A DNA stretch of 64,000 nucleotides from Clostridium estertheticum (GCF_026650985.1 NZ_CP086239.1:2170001-2234000); one strand, 5' to 3'; shown: positions 34,219-44,503, counted from the stretch's first letter. The notes: generated by a model from the sequence alone, not told the origin. A program made the numbers and translations.

Positions 34219-35120
34219 CTTTTCTGCCCCTTCCATTGTATAAGTGTTACTACTAAAATAATTAGAAATAATAACATTGCCTGAGCCGATGCATAACTGA
34301 ATTTGTTGTATTCAAAGGCCTGCTGATAAATATTAAGTACCGCCACCCTTGAAGCATTTCCAGGCCCGCCATCTGTCATTGTTTTAACAATAGCATAGTT
34401 CTGAAAAGAATTTATAATGCTTGTTATTACCATTGCAAATATGGTTGGAGAGATCATTGGTATTGTAATTTTGGTGATTTTGGTAAATATAGAAGCTCCT
34501 TCTACATCTGCTGATTCATAAAGTTCTTTTGATACATTATTAATAGCAGCCATATACACTACCATTTGGAATGCAAGATCCTTCCATATTGAAATTCCAG
34601 CAATTGTTGGAAGCGATGTATTCTTTCCAAATAACCACATAGGTGGATTATTAATACCCAATGATTTTAAAAGCTCGTTTATTGGTCCACCGAATGGGTT
34701 GAGTAGAGTTCCAAATAAAATGGCTACTGCAACAATGTTAGCTACATATGGCATAAAAATCATTGTTCTGATAGCAGTCCTAAGATACAATTGCCTAGTT
34801 ATGAGTAAAGCAAGGACAATGGCAATTATGTTAAGAAGTGGAACATAATAAAGAGTATATAACATTGATCTTCCGTAAGCCATAATCGCATCACTATCTT
34901 TGAAAATATTTATATAATTCTCAAATCCAACAAATTTTATGGATGCAAAATCTGTGATACCTCTCAGTGAGTTTAAGTTTATAAAACTCATTACAACAGT
35001 TGATATAATAGGAATTAATTCAAAGATTAAATATCCTATCATAAATGGAGCTAGAAAAAAGATTGCAATTCCGCCTTCCTGTTTTTCCATTGACCCCTTT
35101 GTCTTCATTTTAAATTGCAT
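34203..35120 (-). CDS. Sugar ABC transporter permease (MalF/UgpA type)
   Basis: The 305-residue permease has six helices and the EAA loop ELYESADVEGASIFTKITKI followed by TIPMISPT. I start it at 35120 after GAGAGGTGA. It is paired with the overlapping MalG-type gene and the binding lipoprotein. No ATPase gene is present, so a shared MsmX-like ATPase elsewhere is expected. Confidence 0.93.
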   Translation of the reverse strand: MQFKMKTKGSMEKQEGGIAIFFLAPFMIGYLIFELIPIISTVVMSFINLNSLRGITDFASIKFVGFENYINIFKDSDAIMAYGRSMLYTLYYVPLLNIIAIVLALLITRQLYLRTAIRTMIFMPYVANIVAVAILFGTLLNPFGGPINELLKSLGINNPPMWLFGKNTSLPTIAGISIWKDLAFQMVVYMAAINNVSKELYESADVEGASIFTKITKITIPMISPTIFAMVITSIINSFQNYAIVKTMTDGGPGNASRVAVLNIYQQAFEYNKFSYASAQAMLLFLIILVVTLIQWKGQKRWVHY

Positions 35121-35200
35121 GGCATTCACCTCTCTATTGTAAAATAATGCTGGCATGATACCAATTAGATATCACACCGGCTTACTTGATTTATCTGTTA

Positions 35201-36526
35201 CTATTTCTGTGCACTCTTAATTTCAACATCAGCTTGTTTCTTAATCTCTGCAGTTATATCTTTTGCAGATTTTTGACCACTTAAATATAGGGGTACTTCC
35301 TTCTTAATTATTGCCTTATATTGTGAAGGAATAGATCCAGTAATCTTTTCAGCTTTAAAGCCGAGGCCATTATTAATTAACGCGTCGTATAACTCTTTAG
35401 ATGTTACGCTGTTACCAGATTTGCTTGCTATATCACTGAACAATTTTAAATAATTGTCTTTTGAAAAGTCTTGAAGTGCTGGAAGTTCATTAGTTATTTT
35501 ATACTGATTTTCACCTATATAAGTAGCTAATTTGAAGGCAGCTTCCTTATTTTTAGAATTTTTGTTTATAACCGTATAGCCTACCGCACCAACATTATTC
35601 TTTGAGTTTGCATCTGGAACTGGAACTTGAGTTATACCCCATTTCCAATCCCTTGGATACTTAGTTGTATCAGTCAAATTTGCAAATAACCACGTACCCG
35701 TAAAACACATACCATAATTGCCATTAACAAAGCTCTCTGCTGGAAGCTTTTTTGATTCATACTCCAAATAACTTGGCTGAACCTTTAAATTACTTCCTAA
35801 GTCTCCATAAAACTTCAATGAATCTGCAAATGCAGGATCATCAAAATTTGAAGTACCATCCTTCTTATATCCACTTATCCCTTTTTGGGTTGCTATCATA
35901 TAAAAGTTAGCATCGAAATCATTCATAAATGAGCCATATATCTTCTTCGCAGGATTAGTAAGCTTTTTCGCAGTTGATATATATTGGTCCCATGTCCAAT
36001 ATCCACTTGGATAAGGTACGCCTGCATCATCAAAAATCTTTTTATTGTAAAATACTGACCAGTAGGTTGGAGAACTTGGTATTCCATAATTTTTTCCATT
36101 AACCTTGTAAAGGTACTTTCCATAGTTTTTAACTAAATCATATTTATTTTGTTCTGCAACATCATCTAGTGGTAATATAGATCCATTAAGAGCATATTTA
36201 GCTTGTGAAATTTGGTTTGTAGTAAAAAAGACATCCGTAGTATCACCAGACATAAGAGATATATCGATTTTCTTTTCATAATCAGACATATCTCCTTGTA
36301 TAGTTTGAAGTTTAACTTTTATTCCAGTCTTCTCAGTAAAATTTTTAAAAAGAGTTCCGAACTGCGAGTTCTCATCACGTACTTTATACGTAAATACCGT
36401 TACCTCATTCGCTGCCTTGTTCGTTGATGATTCTTTGCTTCCTGAAGCTTTGTTAGAGCATCCTGCGAAACTACCCGCAACTAGTGTAGTTGCCAACAAT
36501 AAAGGAAAAATTTTTTTAATGTTCAT
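35201..36526 (-). CDS. Sugar ABC transporter substrate-binding lipoprotein
   Basis: The 441-residue extracellular binding lipoprotein has lipobox VAGSFAGC and a family 1 solute-binding fold (VFFTTNQISQAKYALNGSIL, YWSVFYNKKIFDDAGVPYPS, FVNGNYGMCFTGTWLF). GAGGGGG lies upstream of ATG 36526. It is first in the transporter operon, divergent from yesN, and provides sugar specificity, inferred as pectin-derived oligomers from the GH28 neighbour. Confidence 0.93.
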   Translation of the reverse strand: MNIKKIFPLLLATTLVAGSFAGCSNKASGSKESSTNKAANEVTVFTYKVRDENSQFGTLFKNFTEKTGIKVKLQTIQGDMSDYEKKIDISLMSGDTTDVFFTTNQISQAKYALNGSILPLDDVAEQNKYDLVKNYGKYLYKVNGKNYGIPSSPTYWSVFYNKKIFDDAGVPYPSGYWTWDQYISTAKKLTNPAKKIYGSFMNDFDANFYMIATQKGISGYKKDGTSNFDDPAFADSLKFYGDLGSNLKVQPSYLEYESKKLPAESFVNGNYGMCFTGTWLFANLTDTTKYPRDWKWGITQVPVPDANSKNNVGAVGYTVINKNSKNKEAAFKLATYIGENQYKITNELPALQDFSKDNYLKLFSDIASKSGNSVTSKELYDALINNGLGFKAEKITGSIPSQYKAIIKKEVPLYLSGQKSAKDITAEIKKQADVEIKSAQK

Positions 36527-36696
36527 CTTTAATCCCCCTCGAATATTGTAATCGTTTAACATTTCATAAATATATTATAACAGTTTGAATTTTAAATTTT
36601 AATAGGACATTTCTTTGATTTCTTTATGTTTTTTGTTTTATTTATTATAATCATTACACCTGCGTTTAATTTCATAGATTGTTACATATATACATT

Positions 36697-36725
36697 TTGT
36701 GTAAATAATTCCTTTATGATATAAT
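36697..36725 (+). promoter_or_regulatory. Probable yesN promoter
   Basis: TTGTGT (36697-36702), 17 bases, TATAAT (36720-36725), about 45 bases before the start codon. No operator was identified. Confidence 0.45.
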
Positions 36726-36770
36726 AAATAAAAGCATTGTATAAATTCGATATTCTTAGGAGGTATAGCC

Positions 36771-38414
36771 TTGAATAATCCTTATAAGATCATGATTGTT
36801 GATGATGAATTTTTTATTTGCGATGGTCTTATGTCCTTTCATTGGAAAGATCTTGGCTTCAATGCAGTAAGCTGTGCTTACAATGGAGAAGAAGCTTTGG
36901 AACTGTTAAATAAGGAATTAGTTGATGTAATTATAACTGATATAAAAATGCCTTTTATGGATGGTATTGAGCTTATGAAAAGAGTCCATTCTCAATTTCA
37001 GAATATAAAGATTGTATTACTAACAGGCTATAAAGAATTTGACTATGCAAAAGCCGCTATAAAGTCAGGGGTTAGTGAATATTTACTTAAACCAGTAAAC
37101 ATAAATGAATTAACTTCAATTTTCAAACATTTAAAAAAGGAACTAGATAAAGAAAGTAAAATACCAAAAATGTTAAAAACTTATGAAAAACAAATTAATG
37201 AAAGTCTGCCTTTAGCAGCAGAGAAATTCTTAAAAGACATAGTAGAAGAAAAGGTTTACGATTTAGATGAGATAAATGAGAAAATAAATCTGTTAGAGCT
37301 GAATTTAAATTATAAATCTTATAGTTGCGCTATTTTTCAGTCACAGTATATTTCAGATCTCTGGCAAAATGAGAATAAGCGTATAAGAAATTCATCTATA
37401 TTCCAAAACATAAGTCAATATCTTAAAATTAATAACCTGGGTTATTTTTTCATTAACCATAATTTCGAAATAGTTATATTCTTTAATTTCAATGTTCCAG
37501 AACACATAAAATGTGAACGTGAATATCTAAAGGAAAAGCTTGAAGCTTTGAAGGCTTTAATATATAACTCCTTAAGCGAGATTCCAGATGGAGCAATATG
37601 GGTTGGTGTAGGCAACATTTATAAGAATATTCTTTCGACTGCTAACTCATATAAAGAAGCTACACGGTGTTTAAAAAGAAGATACTTTGATACAAAAACA
37701 ACTATTTTCTGCTGTTGGTTATATAATATTTCATCAAGTTTAGTTGCTGAATACCCCTACGAAATAGAGAATCTTCTTATTGATTCCATCATTGAAGGTA
37801 ATAGTAATGATAGTCTGACTCACTTTAAAGAGTTATGGGGAAACTTCTCGCATGATTTGAAATGTTTGGCTCCTGAGTCTATCCAGGATTATACAATACA
37901 GCTACTAAATATGATTGACAGAAGACTGAACAAACATGGCACTTCGGTAAGAGAATGTGTACAAGTCCCACCTCCATTTACCTGTTTTGTTTCAGGCATT
38001 AAATCTTTTGCGGTTTTGGAAGTGTCTATGGAAAATGTTATTTCCAAAATATGCGAAGTCACAAGAAAGATAAACAATAACGTTCATTCATCTTCATACT
38101 TATCAATTCAAACAGCAAAAAAATATATTGAGAGTAATTACACAAAAAAAATCACTTTAAATCAGGTAGCCGATATGGTATTCCTAAGCCCAAGCTATTT
38201 CAGTATTCGGTTTAAGAAAGAAACCGGCTTAAACTTTGTAGATTATCTAAAAGAATTGAGGATTAATAAAGCAAAAGAGCTACTAAAACGTTTTGATTTA
38301 AAAATCTATGAAATAGGTAACCTGGTTGGCTATGGGGATGCCACCTACTTTGCCAATACCTTTAAAAATTGTACAGGAATGACGCCTCTTAAATATAGGC
38401 GTAAATTAACTTAA
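36771..38414 (+). CDS. YesN-type response regulator with AraC DNA-binding domain
   Basis: The 547-residue transcription activator has REC (1-125) with D11/D12 and phospho-acceptor D57, a long middle region typical of YesN, and an AraC double HTH at the end (LNQVADMVFLSPSYFSIRFK and IYEIGNLVGYGDATYFANTF). The start is TTG at 36771 after AGGAGG. It pairs with the kinase downstream and probably activates the divergent sugar ABC and GH28 genes. Confidence 0.93.
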   Translation: MNNPYKIMIVDDEFFICDGLMSFHWKDLGFNAVSCAYNGEEALELLNKELVDVIITDIKMPFMDGIELMKRVHSQFQNIKIVLLTGYKEFDYAKAAIKSGVSEYLLKPVNINELTSIFKHLKKELDKESKIPKMLKTYEKQINESLPLAAEKFLKDIVEEKVYDLDEINEKINLLELNLNYKSYSCAIFQSQYISDLWQNENKRIRNSSIFQNISQYLKINNLGYFFINHNFEIVIFFNFNVPEHIKCEREYLKEKLEALKALIYNSLSEIPDGAIWVGVGNIYKNILSTANSYKEATRCLKRRYFDTKTTIFCCWLYNISSSLVAEYPYEIENLLIDSIIEGNSNDSLTHFKELWGNFSHDLKCLAPESIQDYTIQLLNMIDRRLNKHGTSVRECVQVPPPFTCFVSGIKSFAVLEVSMENVISKICEVTRKINNNVHSSSYLSIQTAKKYIESNYTKKITLNQVADMVFLSPSYFSIRFKKETGLNFVDYLKELRINKAKELLKRFDLKIYEIGNLVGYGDATYFANTFKNCTGMTPLKYRRKLT

Positions 38415-38467
38415 AAATTGATCGACCATCATCTTTAATTATCTTATAATTGGATTGGAGATTTTTT

Positions 38468-41305
38468 ATGAAATTACTGCATGTATTATTTGAAAAAATA
38501 AAGTGTTACTGCATTAGTCTATATTCAAATAGGAGCATAAGAAAAAAGCTGTTTCTTTCTTCAGTGCTACTTATGGTTACAGTTGTTATTACCTTTTCAG
38601 TACTTTCCTATAGAGTAGTAACAAATATTTTTGTAAAAAGGCAGGTAGACTATTATGAAAGTTCCTTGAAACTTTCCACCGAATACTTTAATAATAATTT
38701 CATTGATATAGACGATGGTATAAAAAAACTACACAATAGCACGATTATTAATAAATATCTCTCTAATCATGTTGACAATACTGATTTTGCTAAAATTAAC
38801 AGTTCATTATCAGGTATTAATGATGAACTTAATACAGTGTTTTTATCTCAGAACTATATTGATAAAATCATACTTCTTGGCTCCAATGATATGTCTTATA
38901 TATTCGGAATGGATAAACAAGGGTCATACTTAGGTGATGACTTTAGCTTCAAGAATTTTTCCGGAAACAATCATCCCCTCAGCGATGATAAAAATGAAGG
39001 AATACCCTTTTATTACAAATATAATAAGAAAAATTTAAATTCTAGCATCACAGAAGATAATATTAGTAATACAATCAAAAATAATATTACTTATGTTCGC
39101 AAACTCAGAAATGCTAATAATAATGTTATAGGTATGATAATCATAACATTTAAACCCGCGGTTATAACTGATTTGTTTTCAGATTTCGGGGAAGGATCAA
39201 ATCTCTATTTGCTTGACCCAGACAGCACTGAGATACTGTCAGACAACGTAGAGGATGTAGACATAAAATATCACACTTTTAAGCAAACACAAGATATATT
39301 TTATACTTTCGAGAAAAAAACCGGATCACAAAGCCTCTTAACCTACTACACTTTATCCTTAAGTAATCTTCAAATAGTAATTAAAACACCTATCTCTCAG
39401 GTGTATCCTGATTTCTCTAGGATAAGGACTTATTTAATATTCTACGGTATTTCATGTATAATTACAGTCATTATACTCTCCTATTTTTTATCAAGAAAGC
39501 TATCCATACCGCTAATTAATCTAGCTAATACAATTACCAAGGATATGCCTAGCAATCCTTGCGACCTTAAGTCTGAACATTTATTTCCTCTCCAGAATTA
39601 TGGGCTACGTACAAAACTCATTGCCTATTTTTCAATGACTGTAATACTTCCAATCATACTTTTTAGTTCTTTACTTATTTATAATTATTACATACTTTAC
39701 TATGATAAAGTTACAGGACTAACAGTGAATACTGTTGCTAAGGTAAGAAAATATATTGATTATAATTTCAATAATTATAACTATATAACAAGCCAATTTG
39801 TTTATGATGATACATTTCAACATTCCTGGCCTGAATCTGAAACTGATAGAGTATCAAAGAGCGGTTCATCAACTATTAGAAACATGTTTTCAGATATTAA
39901 AAGATCCAGAAGCGAGTTTTTCTCAGTAAACTTATATAATGTTAAAGGTGACAATATATATTCAGATATTAACCTAGATACCTTTCCTGTATCCGATGTT
40001 ATGAAAAATACAATTGGGGAACTTAAATTTCTAGGAGTCCAAAAAAATTATTACAAAAAATCTGTATTGGTATTTGCAAGAAAAATCAGGGGCCTTCAAT
40101 ACATTAATAGGCCTACTATAGGCTATGCGGTATTCTTTGTTGAGCAGAGTTATCTAGACAGTATCTATCAAATTCTTGGCTCCGATATTGCAAAGGATAT
40201 CATTCTTATGGATAGCTCCTCAAATATTATTACCCAAAACAATATGGGGCCTATCGCTTCCTTGCTCCATTCTGACAGTTATATTTCTAAAACAGCTAGA
40301 GGTTTAGAATACTTTACACTTACTTATGCATCCAAGTCATATGTAATAATTCAAAATAGCTCTGATAGTTTTATGTACAAAGTTGCTTGTGTAATTCCTT
40401 TAAATGAAATAACGTCCATGATACTTCCACTGCTTTGGTATGTACTTTATATTTTACTTGCTTATTCCGTTGTTATTGTGCTAATTACTTCATTTTTCTC
40501 TTCAAGTATAGTTAAGCCTTTAAAAAAATTACTTTCATTAATGAAAAAAGGTGACTTAGAAGAATTAATGAGTTATAAAAGGAAGGACGAAATTGCAATT
40601 TTATCTCAGCAGTTTAATAAATTAATCCTAGAAAATTATCAATCAAAGCTGCGAGAGAGCCAACAGCTTTATTTAGAAAAAGAAATAGCACTTACCTCTC
40701 TTCAGCAGCAGATTAATCCTCATTTTCTTTACAATACATTAGAAATTATTAAATGGATGGCTTACAAAAAGGGCGCTGAGGATATTTGTAACATGGTAAC
40801 CGCACTTGGAAATTTCTTTAGAGGAAGTGTCTCTACTGGAAATGAGCTTATCACTTTTGCAGAAGAAATTGAGCATCTGAAAAGCTATATATATATTCAT
40901 GAAATACGTTGTGGTGGCCGTTCTGAAATCCTACTCGACATAGAAGAAGAAATGAAAGTCTGCAAAACAGTAAAGCTCATTCTTCAACCACTTGTAGAAA
41001 ACTCAATAAAACATGGTATAGATAGTATCCGTCATAAAGGTATTATAACCCTTCATGGCTATATTATGAATGGAAGAGTAAATATAGAGATTTCTGACAA
41101 TGGTGTTGGCATGTCTAAGGAGAAGTTAAAGTCACTTATGGATAATCTTGAACATGACACTTTCGATAGCAAGAAAAATGGCATTGGATTATCAAATGTG
41201 TACAGAAGAATTATGCTTTGCTTTAAGGACCAGGCCGTCTTCTCAATTGACAGCCGTGAGAATATAGGGACTTGCATTAAAATATCATTCCCGGCAGTAA
41301 AATAG
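38468..41305 (+). CDS. YesM-type histidine kinase with duplicated sensor module
   Basis: The 945-residue membrane kinase compares with about 580-600 for typical YesM. It contains two TM-extracellular-TM units. The first spans roughly 25-350, with helices LFLSSVLLMVTVVITFSVLS and YLIFYGISCIITVIILSYFL. The second begins LIAYFSMTVILPIILFSSLL and ends before VVIVLITSFFSSSIVKPLKK plus HAMP. The kinase core has the His_kinase motif QQQINPHFLYNTLEIIKWMA and an ATPase with N box LVENSIKHGI and G boxes ISDNGVGMS and NGIGLSNVYRR. I start it at 38468. It partners YesN; the signal is probably extracellular pectin fragments. Confidence 0.9.
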   Translation: MKLLHVLFEKIKCYCISLYSNRSIRKKLFLSSVLLMVTVVITFSVLSYRVVTNIFVKRQVDYYESSLKLSTEYFNNNFIDIDDGIKKLHNSTIINKYLSNHVDNTDFAKINSSLSGINDELNTVFLSQNYIDKIILLGSNDMSYIFGMDKQGSYLGDDFSFKNFSGNNHPLSDDKNEGIPFYYKYNKKNLNSSITEDNISNTIKNNITYVRKLRNANNNVIGMIIITFKPAVITDLFSDFGEGSNLYLLDPDSTEILSDNVEDVDIKYHTFKQTQDIFYTFEKKTGSQSLLTYYTLSLSNLQIVIKTPISQVYPDFSRIRTYLIFYGISCIITVIILSYFLSRKLSIPLINLANTITKDMPSNPCDLKSEHLFPLQNYGLRTKLIAYFSMTVILPIILFSSLLIYNYYILYYDKVTGLTVNTVAKVRKYIDYNFNNYNYITSQFVYDDTFQHSWPESETDRVSKSGSSTIRNMFSDIKRSRSEFFSVNLYNVKGDNIYSDINLDTFPVSDVMKNTIGELKFLGVQKNYYKKSVLVFARKIRGLQYINRPTIGYAVFFVEQSYLDSIYQILGSDIAKDIILMDSSSNIITQNNMGPIASLLHSDSYISKTARGLEYFTLTYASKSYVIIQNSSDSFMYKVACVIPLNEITSMILPLLWYVLYILLAYSVVIVLITSFFSSSIVKPLKKLLSLMKKGDLEELMSYKRKDEIAILSQQFNKLILENYQSKLRESQQLYLEKEIALTSLQQQINPHFLYNTLEIIKWMAYKKGAEDICNMVTALGNFFRGSVSTGNELITFAEEIEHLKSYIYIHEIRCGGRSEILLDIEEEMKVCKTVKLILQPLVENSIKHGIDSIRHKGIITLHGYIMNGRVNIEISDNGVGMSKEKLKSLMDNLEHDTFDSKKNGIGLSNVYRRIMLCFKDQAVFSIDSRENIGTCIKISFPAVK

Positions 41306-41358
41306 ATATTACCATTATTATAGAATGCTAAAAGGGACAACTATACTCAAGTTATGGT

Positions 41359-41382
41359 AATTATGGTATAATTACCATAATT
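41359..41382. promoter_or_regulatory. Palindromic operator-like site
   Basis: AATTATGGTA (41359-41368), TAAT, then its perfect reverse complement (41373-41382). A TATAAT lies inside (41367-41372). TTATGGTAATTATGGTAT recurs upstream of the gene at 42585, and a related ATTATGGTAT occurs in the R repeats. Confidence 0.5.
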
Positions 41383-41464
41383 GTTTTATGACGAAATTAT
41401 AAAAAAGTAAGGCATACTCTTTTTAAAAAGGATTGGTAAACTAAAAAAAGAAAGGGGCATGAAT

Positions 41465-42451
41465 ATGAAAGTATTTCTATACAATAAAAACAACTTTTTT
41501 AATGATGTATTTTGGGCTGGTTTAAAAGATGGATTCAAAGCAAGCCTGAGTATTATAAAAATAATGATTCCTATTTCACTAATAATAACATTATTAAAAT
41601 ATTTTGGATTTGTAAATTTATTGGGTGAAATTGTGTCGCCATTGTTCGGGTTTCTAGGTTTGAGAGGCGAGTCTATACTAGTATTGATATCTGGATATTT
41701 TATAAATTGTTACTCAGCTATAGCTGTTATGGCAACCCTTCCCTTATCAATCAAAGAAATAACTATTTTGTCGACAATGATATTGTTGTGCCATACTTTA
41801 CCTGTAGAGTTAGCTGTTCAAAAAAAAGCAGGAGGTTCTTTTTTCTTAATTATGTTTATAAGAGTTTTTTCGAGTTTGTTTATTGGAGTTGTTTTAAATC
41901 ATATCATTCCTAATGATGTTAATTATATAAATATTAAATTACACTCAGTTGCGGTTGATAATCCAATTTCTTTTTCGAAAATAATAATTGGATGGTTAAT
42001 TGAAAATTTAATTATTATAAAGATAATTATTATAAATGTATGTGTAACAATTTTTTACAAAATATTAGAAAGGTATAATATTATAGGGAAAGTAAGTAGA
42101 ACGTTCAAATACCTGATGTTTATTTTTGGTTTACCAGAAGAAACGGCGTTTTTATGGATAGTTACAAATATTATTGGATTGATATATGGAGCAAGCATGC
42201 TGATTGATGCAAAAAACAAAAGAAGTATTGACGATTTAAGCCTAAGAAAATTAAATGTATCAATAGCTACATGCCATTCACTTGTACAGGAAACGGCTAA
42301 CTTTCTTACTATTGGCGCTTCTATGATATACTTGATTATTCCACGAGTGATTATTTCTATAATATCAGTTTGGATATATAATCTATTTTTATTTCTCAAA
42401 AGTTCAAAGGTCCAAAGACTCAAAGGTTCAATTAGTAATCTTCTCTTTTAG
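41465..42451 (+). CDS. Nucleoside-recognition (Gate) domain membrane protein
   Basis: The polytopic membrane protein of about 328 residues has two Gate-like halves (SIIKIMIPISLIITLLKYFG to LVLISGYFINCYSAIAVMAT, and RVFSSLFIGVVLNHIIP to the LVQETANFLTIG region). Gate-domain proteins are related to nucleoside transporters and spore maturation proteins. I prefer ATG 41465, spaced seven bases from GAAAGGGG; ATG 41459 is too close. It is single, behind a palindromic promoter. The substrate is unknown. Confidence 0.8.
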   Translation: MKVFLYNKNNFFNDVFWAGLKDGFKASLSIIKIMIPISLIITLLKYFGFVNLLGEIVSPLFGFLGLRGESILVLISGYFINCYSAIAVMATLPLSIKEITILSTMILLCHTLPVELAVQKKAGGSFFLIMFIRVFSSLFIGVVLNHIIPNDVNYINIKLHSVAVDNPISFSKIIIGWLIENLIIIKIIIINVCVTIFYKILERYNIIGKVSRTFKYLMFIFGLPEETAFLWIVTNIIGLIYGASMLIDAKNKRSIDDLSLRKLNVSIATCHSLVQETANFLTIGASMIYLIIPRVIISIISVWIYNLFLFLKSSKVQRLKGSISNLLF

Positions 42452-42584
42452 ACTATCCCCATAAACTAATTGTAAATATAATTATTTTATGGTAATTATG
42501 GTATGAAGTATACATTATTAGTCGCAATTGTAGAATATTATTGTGTCACAATCACTTTTAGGGGGTGTAAATTAGAAAAAATTA

Positions 42585-42902
42585 TTGAAAATTAACAAGT
42601 TAAAATTGATTTTTGTTATTATAATTATAATTGTTGCTTTTAACGCTTCATGCCTTACACCGAAGGGAGCATTAAGAACTTACTTATTTATTAATGGTCA
42701 ACCAATTATAGCTTGTATAACACCAATAAATGATGATGTATTACACAATAGGATAGATAGTAAATACCTTCAAACTGAAGGTGCTAAATGTTACGAATTA
42801 GTTATTACTGCGAGAGACCCAGCCACACGTGATTATCTACAGAATTATATAGTTCATAAAAAAGGGGTTTTCTATTCTGCAAAATACTATGGTGAAGATT
42901 AA
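42585..42902 (+). CDS. Small secreted or membrane-anchored hypothetical protein
   Basis: The 105-residue protein has an N-terminal hydrophobic segment (LKLIFVIIIIIVAFNASC) that may be a lipoprotein signal with Cys at about 23. The mature part has INGQPIIACITPINDDVLHN and TARDPATRDYLQNYI. The start is uncertain: TTG at 42585 is 17 bases after GGGGGTG, and an upstream TTAGAAAAAA may be a TTG start spoiled by one inserted base. Family not recognised. Confidence 0.55.
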   Translation: MKINKLKLIFVIIIIIVAFNASCLTPKGALRTYLFINGQPIIACITPINDDVLHNRIDSKYLQTEGAKCYELVITARDPATRDYLQNYIVHKKGVFYSAKYYGED

Positions 42903-42963
42903 CATAGTGGAGAATTAATGTAACCTCTTCTTGTTTGTTGATTGGTTTTAACACATATTTATA

Positions 42964-43635
42964 TTATTTTGTTGCCAATAAAATAGCCGTATTTTCATGT
43001 TGCCAGATTTTTTCTACTGATTTAAAACCAACATTATAAAGCATTTGCATCTGGTTTTTCACAGTACACGGCGTATCATAGTGATAGAAGCCATCAGTTA
43101 TTCCTAATTCAGAGCGAATTCTCTTATTCTCATTAAAATGAAAATCTTCATAGTCCTGGTTTGGAGCTGTATAATCAGTTTCAACATAAAAACCATTTGG
43201 TTTCAAACTTTTGAAAATCTTCTTATATAATTTAGTCTTTTCTTCGTGATTGAAATGATGAAGTGTTTCTACAGATAAAGCAACATCAAATACAAATTCG
43301 CCCATATCATAACTGAAATAACTATCAACAATAAGATTAAGTTGATTTAATTTATCACTGTGTTTTAGTTTTATTTTTTCTATCATATCTTTAGCTAAAT
43401 CGACTCCTGTAACCATAACTGTTGGATTTTTTTTAAAAATTTCATCTAATTCTAAACCAGTTCCGCACCCCAAATCAAGTACTTTTAAGCCATTAGTTTC
43501 TGGTATTAATTTTGCAGTTTCAATATAATATTTATCCGCTCCATCTACATTATTCATCATATGTTCTTCATATCCATCAGCACGATTATTAAAAAAAATA
43601 CTCATTTCCTCTAATTTTATTTTATCATCTTTCAT
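42964..43635 (-). CDS. SAM-dependent methyltransferase
   Basis: The 223-residue class I methyltransferase has motif I VLDLGCGTGLELDEIF, acidic VTGVDLAKDMIEK, and FDVALSVETLHHF, in the usual Methyltransf_25/11 order. There is no membrane segment. It is monocistronic, since a terminator separates it from the upstream CD3324-family gene. The substrate is unknown. Confidence 0.9.
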   Translation of the reverse strand: MKDDKIKLEEMSIFFNNRADGYEEHMMNNVDGADKYYIETAKLIPETNGLKVLDLGCGTGLELDEIFKKNPTVMVTGVDLAKDMIEKIKLKHSDKLNQLNLIVDSYFSYDMGEFVFDVALSVETLHHFNHEEKTKLYKKIFKSLKPNGFYVETDYTAPNQDYEDFHFNENKRIRSELGITDGFYHYDTPCTVKNQMQMLYNVGFKSVEKIWQHENTAILLATK

Positions 43636-43720
43636 ATAAATTACACAACCTTTCTAACTATTATAATAAAAGTATACTATCACTACTAATGAAACAACAA
43701 CCTTAAAGATAGTTCTGAAG

Positions 43721-43759
43721 TAAAAATGTGCCATAAAGCAAAATAGCGTTATGGCACAT
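43721..43759 (-). terminator. Terminator after the CD3324-family gene
   Basis: On the minus strand ATGTGCCATAA pairs perfectly with TTATGGCACAT, followed by TTTTTA. Confidence 0.8.
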
Positions 43760-43766
43760 TTAATCA

Positions 43767-44042
43767 CTAACATTTCTTTTTCATTTCTAAAATAATTCTT
43801 TGTATACTTTTTTCTGATAAATAGTATTTCAAAGCAAGAAGTTTTATACACGCATCACTTTTATATTCTTTATAAATATTTGCATTTCTAAGTATAATTT
43901 CTTCTCTGATTTTCGTGCTTTCTCCCCAATTCTTTTTATTACTTTCTTTTCTAGGAATATATAAATATTCACCATCTAAATAGGTTTGAATTACTTCTAA
44001 AAGTCTTTGTGGTAATATATCAGTTGCTTTAATATAACTCAT
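43767..44042 (-). CDS. CD3324 family protein
   Basis: The 91-residue helical protein has the family pattern LPQRLLEVIQTYLDGEYLYI, PRKESNKKNWGESTKIREEI and a terminal HTH-like KYYLSEKSIQRII. It is probably a small DNA-binding regulator; function not established. I start it at 44042 after AGGAGGAGC. A large inverted repeat lies upstream. Confidence 0.85.
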   Translation of the reverse strand: MSYIKATDILPQRLLEVIQTYLDGEYLYIPRKESNKKNWGESTKIREEIILRNANIYKEYKSDACIKLLALKYYLSEKSIQRIILEMKKKC

Positions 44043-44079
44043 TATGCTCCTCCTAAATATGAAATCTTTCTTAGGATTG

Positions 44080-44133
44080 AGCAAAGGCTATTTCATAACT
44101 CTAACTATAATTTACTATGCAATAGCCTTTGCT
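44080..44133. promoter_or_regulatory. Inverted repeat upstream of the CD3324-family gene
   Basis: AGCAAAGGCTATT (44080-44092) and its exact complement (44121-44133) flank 28 AT-rich bases. With its position before the start codon it could be an autoregulatory operator or a leader hairpin. The stretch 44134-44503 holds nothing else I recognise. Confidence 0.45.
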
Positions 44134-44503
44134 ATGCATAAATAATATATTTTTTCATATATAAACCTACCCCCTTCACATACACGCGATATTTATTTCA
44201 TAATATTGTTATCTTATTTAAGTATATACATTATTTCTATTAGTTTCAAATTTGTAACACGATTTAATACAAATTTATTTAATCTTTATACTAAATGAAT
44301 TTGTATGAGTCTCCCATAACATTTTGTATAGTATTATTACAATATTAGTTAGCTTTAGTCTATTTCTAAATTACTGTTGGTGTGATTCAGAAAAATGTTT
44401 TGTTGTATTTGAATAAAAAGCACGGTATATATTAGGAATCAAAAGATAAAACGACGTTAATCCAAAATTTAACACCAATTCTTTTATATGTATATCCACC
44501 TAT

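Noticed and set aside
36545-36560. Catabolite-repression (cre) site TGTAATCGTTTAACA upstream of the sugar-binding lipoprotein
   Set aside because: It looks like a cre box but has one extra base in the right half and breaks the consensus CA end, so I do not list it as CcpA-controlled.
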